From the NCBI GenBank assembly GCA_046726015.1, contig JBKOZS010000164.1, positions 1-12,544 of the forward strand: a stretch of 12,544 nt of DNA, read 5' to 3'. Below are positions 6,922 through 12,154 of this stretch, in pieces. Position numbers and translations under genes: made by a program. Source of the DNA: QHWT01 sp046726015 (GTDB lineage Bacteria; Acidobacteriota; Vicinamibacteria; Vicinamibacterales; 2-12-FULL-66-21). How positions within the stretch are numbered: position 1 is the first letter of the stretch; each line of letters starts with the position of its first letter. Below the pieces are notes generated by a model. That model had not been told where the DNA came from. It made no database searches and saw nothing but the letters and a program-made list of their open reading frames with translations.

Positions 6922-6953
6922 TGCGCCATTGCGCCTATGCGCTCATGCGCCTA
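6922..6953. repeat. Four-copy 8-base tandem repeat, consensus TGCGCCTA
   Basis: Consecutive units TGCGCCAT, TGCGCCTA, TGCGCTCA and TGCGCCTA run without a gap and end inside the stop codon of the minus-strand 413-residue gene, whose TAG is supplied by the last unit. Units 2 and 4 are identical; the others differ by one or two bases. This looks like a small minisatellite and is visibly unlike the flanking sequence. Confidence 0.8.
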
Positions 6954-8192
6954 TTTCTCCTGGCCGATAGCGGCTTCGATCTCGCGCGTAATGGCCTCGC
7001 GGTCGTCGAAGATCATGAGATTGATGGCGCCTTGAAGTTGACCCACGGCCTTGCCGACGACGGCGCCCCAGAGCTTCATCGACACGCGGTTCACGTCGCT
7101 GTCGAAGTACGCCTTTGCTTCGCCATCGGGTAGACCAGCGGCCGCAGGCATCGCCGGGCCGACGTGCTTATCGAACAGGAGCTTCAGCTGCCCGGTTCTC
7201 TTGTTCCAGCCTGGATCGCCCGGTTTCGGTGCGTCTGGATCGTCCGCCATGATCGTCGACAGGAACTCGATCAATCCGTCCTGCCACACAATCGCGGCTC
7301 CCTGAGGTCCATTCAACGTTGCCGCGAAGGCGTCTGCATCCGCCTTTGAAAGCTCGCTTATCGTCTCTTGCAATTTGTTCTGGACCTCGCCCGATTGCTC
7401 GTACAGGCCCGCGATCAGTGCTATTCGGTCCGTAAAGGACTTGCGTGCCTTCGGCCATGCCGCATGCGACGGGTTCCAGCGGCTGCCCAACCGCTCAGCC
7501 GCTGGAGTCCGCTGCAGCAGATCGTCGATCCGTGGGTTCATCGTTTCGGTGGTAATCAGACGAGCGACCGCGAGCATCGGCACCGTGAGCCTGGCAACAA
7601 TCGGATCCACGGGAGGCGTCGCAGGGGGTGCGGCAGCAGACGCGCCAGTGGCGGCCGGCGCCGGGGCGCTCTTGGTGAGGTGAAAGCTGTCGAGGAACCT
7701 TTCGGCATCGTTCCTCGACGATCCTTTGGGGCCGACGGTCACCAGCATGTAGAGGTGCTCTTCCGTGAGCACGAGGCGATTGATGCCCTCGAACTCCAGC
7801 TTGTCGGTCTTCCCCTCGAGGTACATCAAGAGAGAGGGATAGCCGGCAAAGTCCTCGGTTGATGTCGCGACCTGGGTCCCGTTTCCGCCCTGAACGAGGC
7901 CATTACCAACCCTCGCGAGGAATTGACGGGTCGCCTCGCGCTCGTGATTCTCCACGAGCTCCCGGACAGCCTGATTGATCGGATCGACGGTGACGAACAA
8001 CGACCAATCGCCGGCGCCGTACACGTAGTGGCCGGGCTTGTCGGTCTGCCGCGACTCGCCAGGAGTGTCGATCGAAAAGCCCTCGCCTTCCGAGTGGAAG
8101 GTGGTCCATTGGGTCTGGGCGGTGCAGGGCGCCACGATCGCGATCGCGCTGCCGAGGGCGGCGAGGAGTGCAACGAGGAAGCGGCGATTCAT
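6951..8192 (-). CDS. Secreted two-part protein of unknown function
   Basis: A 413-residue protein with a clear Sec signal peptide (residues ~5-25, ending PCTAQ). The N-terminal part (~26-170) has a pattern common in extracytoplasmic PsbP/DUF1795-like modules: W-TTFHSEGEGFSIDTPGE, then a long amphipathic region, then LYMLVTVGPKGSSRNDAERFLDSFHL (split). An Ala/Pro linker (~172-192) leads to a mostly helical C-terminal part (~195-413) that I do not recognise; it contains Trp-rich segments (RWNPSHAAWPKARKSF; VWQDGLIEFLS) and no obvious catalytic motif. The ATG has AGGAGGT a few bases upstream. It is divergent from the first CHAD gene, and its stop codon falls in a tandem 8-base repeat. Confidence 0.88.
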   Translation of the reverse strand: MNRRFLVALLAALGSAIAIVAPCTAQTQWTTFHSEGEGFSIDTPGESRQTDKPGHYVYGAGDWSLFVTVDPINQAVRELVENHEREATRQFLARVGNGLVQGGNGTQVATSTEDFAGYPSLLMYLEGKTDKLEFEGINRLVLTEEHLYMLVTVGPKGSSRNDAERFLDSFHLTKSAPAPAATGASAAAPPATPPVDPIVARLTVPMLAVARLITTETMNPRIDDLLQRTPAAERLGSRWNPSHAAWPKARKSFTDRIALIAGLYEQSGEVQNKLQETISELSKADADAFAATLNGPQGAAIVWQDGLIEFLSTIMADDPDAPKPGDPGWNKRTGQLKLLFDKHVGPAMPAAAGLPDGEAKAYFDSDVNRVSMKLWGAVVGKAVGQLQGAINLMIFDDREAITREIEAAIGQEK

Positions 8193-8205
8193 GCGACCTC
8201 CTGAC

Positions 8206-8220
8206 GCTGTATACAACAGC
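8206..8220. promoter_or_regulatory. Inverted repeat GCTGT-ATACA-ACAGC upstream of the 413-residue protein gene
   Basis: Five-base perfect arms around a five-base spacer, 14 bases upstream of the minus-strand start and overlapping a TATAC word that could be part of its -10. Position fits an operator; the arms are short enough to be chance. Confidence 0.3.
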
Positions 8221-8246
8221 TACCCATCCAGCGGCTACTCTGGCTG

Positions 8247-8277
8247 GCGCGCGACATCGATCGACCGCGCGCGACAT
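8247..8277. repeat. Direct repeat of GCGCGCGACAT, 20 bases apart
   Basis: Two identical 11-base copies at 8247-8257 and 8267-8277, spaced two helical turns apart in the 147-base divergent gap between the 413-residue protein gene and the CHAD gene; a related GCGACGT follows at 8284-8290. The phase suggests paired binding sites for one regulator on one face of the DNA. Confidence 0.5.
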
Positions 8278-8303
8278 TCTGCCGCGACGTCGGGGCATCG
8301 CCG

Positions 8304-8338
8304 TTTACATTACTGTGACATGCTGGTTACACTGTGAC
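8304..8338 (+). promoter_or_regulatory. Candidate promoter of the first CHAD gene, apparently leaderless, with a direct repeat
   Basis: TTTACA (8304-8309, five of six -35 bases) and TACACT (8328-8333, four of six -10 bases) are separated by 18 bases. Transcription would start at about 8340, which is the ATG itself, and no Shine-Dalgarno is visible before it. Two identical ACTGTGAC words at 8312-8319 and 8331-8338, 19 bases apart, lie in the spacer and just over the -10/start region, where a repressor could act. Confidence 0.45.
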
Positions 8339-8339
8339 G

Positions 8340-9263
8340 ATGGCGGCCGTACCCGCCCTGTTCGACAAGCGGCTCGATCCCTTCAGGCGCGCTCTCGCGG
8401 GCGTTCAGGACTGGGATGTCGAGGCCGTCCATCAATCGCGTGTCGCGTCGCGGCGCCTCCGCGAGCTGATTCCCCTTCTGGGGCTCGATCCCGACACGCA
8501 ACGCAGCGTTGGCCGACAGCTCCGACGGGTGACGCGCCGTTTGGGGAAGCTCCGCGAGGTCGACGTCCTCGCGATCATCGTTGACGAGCTCCGCCGCAGC
8601 GAAGCCGCGACTGAGGCCATCGATCGGCTTGCCGACTCCATTACCGATGAAACCCGGCGCACTCGCGATTGGCTGTCCCGTCGTCTGCCCGCGCGCGATC
8701 TCGAACGTCTTTCAAAAACACTAGCTGAGCTGGCGCACGAGCTCGGCGCGCGCGACGGCAAATCGAGCCCACGAGCCTCTCGGGGTCCCCAAATCTGGTT
8801 GTCGACTCTCGATGCCCGCGTGGCGCGGCGCGCAAGTCGTCTGGGCTCAGCTATCGATCGAGCGGGCACGATGTACTCGCCCGACGCGCTGCACGGCGTG
8901 AGGATCGCCGTCAAGAAACTCCGTTACTCGCTTGAAGTGGCTCACGAAGCGCGAGGTGACGATGATCCGGTCACGATTGCCTTCCTGAAAGAGGCTCAGA
9001 ACCTGCTCGGTCGCCTCAACGATCTGGAGATGCTCGTCAGGCGAGTTCGCGATCTGCAGAACGGTGACGAATCCGGCGTTCTCGCCGATCTCGCCACACT
9101 CGAGCGCCGGGTCGAGCTTGAATGCCGTGAATTGCATTCCCGCTTCGTACACGACCGGACACGGCTCGTGGCGATAGCGGACGTGCTCGCTGGCTCAGGG
9201 TCGGCATCTCCGGCGGTCGGCAAGCGAGTCGCGGGGGGAGCCAGGCGTAATGCCCGCCGATAG
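8340..9263 (+). CDS. CHAD-domain protein, putative polyphosphate-binding
   Basis: A 307-residue, strongly basic, all-helical protein with both CHAD half-motifs: VHQSRVASRRLREL near residues 30-43 and LHGVRIAVKKLRYSLEVA near 183-200, each with the conserved His and Arg/Lys ladder. CHAD (conserved histidine alpha-helical domain) proteins bind inorganic polyphosphate through a basic channel, and are found at polyphosphate granules; that is established for several members, not shown here. No CYTH domain is fused. The ATG is chosen; a GTG at 8334 in the same frame would add two residues. No signal peptide, so cytoplasmic. It converges with a second CHAD gene, with seven bases between stop codons. 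Confidence 0.94.
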   Translation: MAAVPALFDKRLDPFRRALAGVQDWDVEAVHQSRVASRRLRELIPLLGLDPDTQRSVGRQLRRVTRRLGKLREVDVLAIIVDELRRSEAATEAIDRLADSITDETRRTRDWLSRRLPARDLERLSKTLAELAHELGARDGKSSPRASRGPQIWLSTLDARVARRASRLGSAIDRAGTMYSPDALHGVRIAVKKLRYSLEVAHEARGDDDPVTIAFLKEAQNLLGRLNDLEMLVRRVRDLQNGDESGVLADLATLERRVELECRELHSRFVHDRTRLVAIADVLAGSGSASPAVGKRVAGGARRNARR

Positions 9264-9270
9264 CCGTCAA

Positions 9271-10209
9271 CTACGCTCGCCTGCGCGTGCCCTGTGAGGG
9301 GCCGACCGTCCGCTTCCGTCGATCCCTGTCCTTCCATGCGCGCTTGACCGCGCGCACGTAGACTCCGGTAGGTGTGCCGTAGATCGCTTTCGTGCTGGCG
9401 ATCGCCTTGCGACGGAGTTCCTGCTGGTACCGGTCTCCTGCTCGCTTCAGGCGCCGGAACTCCATCGAATCGTTTTCGAAGGACTGATCGCTGGAGAGAT
9501 AGGCACACAGCAAGACCACATTGTGGTCGTCCCCAAGCCACGTCTCGGCGCGTTTGAGTATCGCAACGTCTCTATGGATGACGGCGCCGGCGCTTTCAAT
9601 CAATCGCAACTCATACCAGAGGGCCTTGAGCTCTTTGCGCCATTCATGAAAATCGGCGGCCCGATGACGTGCCAGCGCTTGTGCCATCGCTTTGCGTCCC
9701 CGCCTGTGAGTGACCCGAAGGCCGGGCGCAAGGGCCCCAAACCGATTGTGGGCTGGCGACCATTGCTTCACGGCAGCATGCAGGGCGCGCAGCTCTTGCA
9801 CGACCTCCTTCCAGGAGCGCTCGCGAGTCGCTTTCTGGACCACTGCGTGCTTGTGATCGGCCAACAGGTGGCGAACGCGCGCCAGCGTGTGCTCACTGAG
9901 CAGGTGCGGCTGCCGGTCGAGCAGCTTCTGCAGTACTACGATCATCGCATCTGCATCGCGTGACTGCGACAACGCACGGCTCACGGCTCGCAATCGCTTC
10001 TTGCTGCCCCGGAGTCTCCGTCCGTTGTCGCGGTTGACAAGGTGAACAACCGCGCGCACTTTTTTCACGCTCTTCCGCGCCTCATGAATCGCATCGTCGT
10101 CCGGCGGGCTCGTGCGTTGCAATTGCTCACGTGCTGAGGCAAGTTCCTTCTTCGCCAGACGTCGCAGCCCGTGGGTAATTGACTCGTCAGGTCGTACACG
10201 AAACGCCAT
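9271..10209 (-). CDS. Second CHAD-domain protein, putative polyphosphate-binding
   Basis: A 312-residue basic helical protein, clearly different in sequence from the first CHAD protein. The half-motifs are IHEARKSVKKVRAVVHLV (about 41-58) and FHEWRKELKALWYELRLI (about 187-204), each retaining the His and the basic residues that line the CHAD channel; SRDADAMI in the middle matches the family's R-(D/E)-x-D segment, as does LGDDHNVVLL later. The C-terminus is a very basic tail (KRAWKDRDRRKR, then TRRRA). The ATG has GGAG seven bases upstream. It is divergent from the inorganic pyrophosphatase gene, sharing a 129-base regulatory gap. Polyphosphate binding is inferred from the family. Confidence 0.93.
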   Translation of the reverse strand: MAFRVRPDESITHGLRRLAKKELASAREQLQRTSPPDDDAIHEARKSVKKVRAVVHLVNRDNGRRLRGSKKRLRAVSRALSQSRDADAMIVVLQKLLDRQPHLLSEHTLARVRHLLADHKHAVVQKATRERSWKEVVQELRALHAAVKQWSPAHNRFGALAPGLRVTHRRGRKAMAQALARHRAADFHEWRKELKALWYELRLIESAGAVIHRDVAILKRAETWLGDDHNVVLLCAYLSSDQSFENDSMEFRRLKRAGDRYQQELRRKAIASTKAIYGTPTGVYVRAVKRAWKDRDRRKRTVGPSQGTRRRA

Positions 10210-10226
10210 GTCAGATCTCCAATGAA

Positions 10227-10299
10227 CCCTGATCTTTGCCTTGCAGAATCCGGACCATACCGTTCGTCAGCAAGGACCTGTTTGCGCGGGCCATCAGGG
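10227..10299. promoter_or_regulatory. Nested inverted repeats in the gap between the second CHAD gene and ppa
   Basis: CCCTGAT (10227-10233) pairs with ATCAGGG (10293-10299), and inside it CCTTGC (10239-10244) pairs with GCAAGG (10270-10275). The order allows one long interrupted stem covering most of the 129-base divergent gap. It could be a structured leader, an operator pair, or coincidence; the spacers are unequal (5 and 17 bases). Confidence 0.3.
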
Positions 10300-10325
10300 C
10301 ACGCTGTGTGCACGCACTGAATGTC

Positions 10326-10330
10326 GAGGA
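10326..10330 (+). promoter_or_regulatory. Shine-Dalgarno deciding the pyrophosphatase start
   Basis: GAGGA lies eight bases before the ATG at 10339. The alternative in-frame ATG at 10321 has no such site and would put this sequence inside the coding region. Confidence 0.6.
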
Positions 10331-10338
10331 ATCGCCTT

Positions 10339-10854
10339 ATGCGGCTAGATGAGATCCCGACGTTTGCTGACGATGGGAAGGCATTTCGAGTCGTCGTGGA
10401 GTCGCCGCGTGGCTCATCGGTGAAGCTGAAGTACGACCGCGAGCTTGGAGCCATGACAATGTCTCGACCGCTGCCCACCGGCGTTATGTATCCACACGAC
10501 TGGGGGTTCGTGCCAGGGACCAGCGCGAGCGACGGCGACCCGGTCGACGCGATGATCGTGTCGGATGGCGGAACCGCGCCGGGCGTTGTGGTGACGTGCC
10601 GGCCGCTTGGCGTGCTCGAGGTCGATCAGAAAAAGCGCACCGGCGACGGCCGCGAGCGCAACGACCGAATCATCGCGGTGCCGCAGAGCGCTCGCCGCTT
10701 CGAACAGGTGCGCGATGTCTTTGCACTCCCTGAGCAGGTACGGAATGAAATCGCGGCATTCTTCATTCAGGCCACTGCATTCGAAGGCAAGGACGTCAAC
10801 GTCCTGGGATGGCAAGGCCCATCACAGGCCATCACCTTGATTGGCGGCCGTTAG
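10339..10854 (+). CDS. ppa: Family I inorganic pyrophosphatase (divergent subfamily)
   Basis: A 171-residue cytoplasmic enzyme of normal length for the family, hydrolysing pyrophosphate to two phosphates with Mg2+. The signature DGDPVDA is at 65-71, giving metal-binding Asp65, Asp67 and Asp70 at the same numbers as E. coli PPase; Glu21, Lys29 and Arg43 also align with E. coli Glu20, Lys29 and Arg43. By eye, Glu31 is Lys here, Tyr55 is Trp (YPHDWGF, 51-57), and the phosphate-binding Tyr141-Lys142 pair is replaced in an ATAFEGK segment (145-151). RNDRIIAVP (107-115) matches the second Asp/basic cluster with about six extra residues before it. I take this as a recognised but less-studied PPase branch. 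PPi removal would pull polyphosphate and nucleotide polymer synthesis forward. Confidence 0.96.
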   Translation: MRLDEIPTFADDGKAFRVVVESPRGSSVKLKYDRELGAMTMSRPLPTGVMYPHDWGFVPGTSASDGDPVDAMIVSDGGTAPGVVVTCRPLGVLEVDQKKRTGDGRERNDRIIAVPQSARRFEQVRDVFALPEQVRNEIAAFFIQATAFEGKDVNVLGWQGPSQAITLIGGR

Positions 10855-10895
10855 CCGCAATGGCCGTCCCAGCGCGCCGTACGAGCCTCGCCAGA

Positions 10896-11210
10896 CTACC
10901 GCTTCTTCTTTGTCGCGCGCTTCTTCGTCGCGCGCTTCTTGCCGCGTTTGTGGACGCGCTTGAATACGGCTCGCAGTCTCTTCAGATCTTTCGACGTCAG
11001 GTTCGTGGCCAGGCTCTTGGGCATCACGATCGTGTCGCTGCCTACCTTGACGCGTTCGGATGCGGCGGCGCGAGCCGCTCGCTTTGCCGCTTGGCGCCTC
11101 GGACGCTTTCTGGCTTTTTTTGCGCTGGCCTTGCGGGCCGGGGACTGCGCTGCAGCTTCATCGACACCTGCTGGTTCCACTGGCGGGTTGGCCGGATCGG
11201 AATCGGGCAC
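10896..11210 (-). CDS. Small Lys/Arg/Ala-rich basic protein
   Basis: A 104-residue protein with a GTG start and a good GAGGTGA site six bases upstream. The N-terminus (1-22) is acidic and Pro-rich. A basic Ala/Lys/Arg stretch follows (~24-52), then a short, more ordered segment (VGSDTIVMPKSLATN, ~56-70, and SKDLKRLRAVFKRVHKR, ~73-89), and a tail with the repeat KKRATKKRATKKKR (~91-104). The composition resembles histone H1-like or AlgP-like nucleoid proteins. Poly-lysine or Lys-rich tails are also known polyphosphate ligands, so in this neighbourhood it could bind polyphosphate; neither is shown. It is convergent with ppa (41 bases) and divergent from the next exported protein. Confidence 0.75.
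   Translation of the reverse strand: MPDSDPANPPVEPAGVDEAAAQSPARKASAKKARKRPRRQAAKRAARAAASERVKVGSDTIVMPKSLATNLTSKDLKRLRAVFKRVHKRGKKRATKKRATKKKR
10911..10940. repeat. 15-base tandem duplication encoding (KKRAT)x2
   Basis: Two 15-base units (10911-10925 and 10926-10940) differ only at their first base and encode the repeated KKRAT pentapeptide of the basic protein's tail. This is the sort of slippage-prone array by which such tails grow or shrink. Confidence 0.75.
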
Positions 11211-11230
11211 AGTTCACCTCGTTTGGCGAG

Positions 11231-11259
11231 CGGACAGCTTGACTGCTCTCCCGGATAAT
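11231..11259 (+). promoter_or_regulatory. Candidate promoter, apparently leaderless, for the small exported protein
   Basis: CGGACA (11231-11236, four of six -35 bases) and GATAAT (11254-11259, five of six -10 bases) are 17 bases apart. Transcription would begin within a base or so of the GTG start at 11267, and no Shine-Dalgarno precedes that codon. Confidence 0.4.
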
Positions 11260-11266
11260 AGACGAG

Positions 11267-11716
11267 GTGACCGGATATTGTCGTCTGGCGCAATGGCGAT
11301 CGTGTGCGCTGCTACTCCTGGTGCTCGAGAGCGGCTGCGCAACGCCGCTGACGCCTCAAGGTGCGCGGCTCGTCGTGGTGCGCACGCCATTGAACCAGTC
11401 GCCACCGCAGCAACGGATGCCAGCCGCGTGCGCACTCGTCGCAGCAACACCAACGCTGTCCAGGACGGAGTTCGAGTTGAAAGGGCAGCACGATCCATTT
11501 CGAGAGGACCGGAACAAGGCCGGCGCGGCTGGCGCCAATGTGCTGGTGGTCCGCTCGCGCGTCACCGTGTCCAGACGCGATTTCGACTGCCCGGCCGCCT
11601 CACCGATCACGGACTGTCCGGCCAGCTCCGGCGCCTGGTATGACGTGGTGATCGAAAGCTACAAATGCCCGGACGACGTCGCGCAGACCCTCGGCGCACG
11701 GAAAAGTCCGGGATAG
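11267..11716 (+). CDS. Small exported protein, probably a lipoprotein (DUF4156-like)
   Basis: A 149-residue protein with a GTG start. A hydrophobic run (SCALLLLVL, 12-20) is followed by SGC at 22-24, an imperfect lipobox with Glu at -3, then a short linker. The body contains ACALVAATP (~53-61), a short charged stretch, RNKAGAAGANVLVVRSRV (82-99), and Cys residues around DFDCPAASPITDCPASSG. The RN.A...GAN.V(V/L) pattern is that of DUF4156 and related small envelope lipoproteins such as RcsF-like folds, in which conserved cysteines form disulfides. Function is unknown. The start is uncertain because there is no ribosome-binding site; see the adjoining promoter entry. Confidence 0.72.
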   Translation: MTGYCRLAQWRSCALLLLVLESGCATPLTPQGARLVVVRTPLNQSPPQQRMPAACALVAATPTLSRTEFELKGQHDPFREDRNKAGAAGANVLVVRSRVTVSRRDFDCPAASPITDCPASSGAWYDVVIESYKCPDDVAQTLGARKSPG

Positions 11717-11824
11717 GACAATAGGGGGCGGCGCGGCTGCAGTCCCTTGCCGCCTGCCACAACCGACCAACCAATCTCGGCCACTCCAGCCCTGCAAAGC
11801 CGCAACCTCTCGGCTGGCCGGTGT

Positions 11825-11841
11825 ATGTCAGTTTTTGACAT
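11825..11841. promoter_or_regulatory. Palindrome ATGTCA-GTTTT-TGACAT overlapping a TTGACA -35
   Basis: Perfect six-base arms (11825-11830 and 11836-11841). The right arm overlaps TTGACA at 11835-11840, an exact -35 consensus. Downstream, TGTTAT (11856-11861, 15-base spacer) is a fair -10. The position, 44 bases before a ParD-like antitoxin gene, is where such antitoxins bind to repress their own operon. Confidence 0.6.
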
Positions 11842-11874
11842 TTATAGATAAATCCTGTTATCGCGCCTGGCGCG
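11841..11874. promoter_or_regulatory. Two further adjacent palindromes in the antitoxin upstream region
   Basis: TTTAT-AG-ATAAA (11841-11852) abuts the first palindrome. CGCGC-CTG-GCGCG (11862-11874) lies ten bases before the start codon. The first is in an AT-rich patch that stands out from the GC-rich surroundings; the second could be an RNA hairpin masking the start, as there is no good Shine-Dalgarno. Confidence 0.4.
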
Positions 11875-11884
11875 TTGACGCCCC

Positions 11885-12115
11885 ATGAACGTGTCGCTGA
11901 CGTCGGAGCTCGAAAAGCTCGTGAACGAGAAGGTCCGCAGCGGTCTGTATCAGACTGAGAGCGAGGTAGTGCGCGAAGCGCTTCGGCTGTTGAAGCAGCG
12001 CGACGACGAGGTCCGTCGAGCGGATCAGCGAGCAGGAGTGGTGCCGACACAGGCTGGAGAGAAGCACGACGACCGAACGTCGCGCGGTCGCAGGAAGCAG
12101 GGCGGCAAGGGATGA
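11885..12115 (+). CDS. Orphan ParD-like ribbon-helix-helix antitoxin
   Basis: A 76-residue protein. Residues 1-45 have the ParD/CopG ribbon-helix-helix pattern: MNVSLTSELEKLVNEKV for the DNA-binding strand and first helix, SGLYQTESEVVREALRLLKQRD for the turn and second helix. In the family this part dimerises and binds operator palindromes, and the C-terminus wraps the ParE toxin. Here the C-terminus (~46-76) is a hydrophilic Arg/Lys/Gly-rich tail not resembling a toxin-binding segment. The stop overlaps an ATG, as in real toxin-antitoxin operons, but that frame ends after three codons and no ParE gene follows. It may be a leftover antitoxin now acting as a simple repressor of itself and of the Nudix gene 39 bases downstream. 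Confidence 0.85.
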   Translation: MNVSLTSELEKLVNEKVRSGLYQTESEVVREALRLLKQRDDEVRRADQRAGVVPTQAGEKHDDRTSRGRRKQGGKG

Positions 12116-12144
12116 ACAGCTGATTGTCGATCGACGCTGGAAAC

Positions 12145-12150
12145 AGGAGG
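12145..12150 (+). promoter_or_regulatory. Shine-Dalgarno of the Nudix gene
   Basis: AGGAGG four bases before the ATG at 12155 sets the start of the partial Nudix gene. Confidence 0.7.
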
Positions 12151-12154
12151 ACCA

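Noticed and set aside
10321..10338. Earlier ATG for the pyrophosphatase
   Set aside because: No ribosome-binding site before it, and the good GAGGA site lies within the added stretch.
10844..10858. GCGGC/GCCGC hairpin over the ppa stop
   Set aside because: Short GC stem overlapping the coding end with no T-run on either side.
11727..11754. GGCGGC/GCCGCC inverted repeat after the small exported protein
   Set aside because: Six-base GC arms with a 16-base loop and no T-run; in this base composition it may be chance, so not called a terminator.
12028..12115. Frameshift explaining the odd antitoxin C-terminus
   Set aside because: I read the other two frames and neither restores a ParD-like toxin-binding tail.
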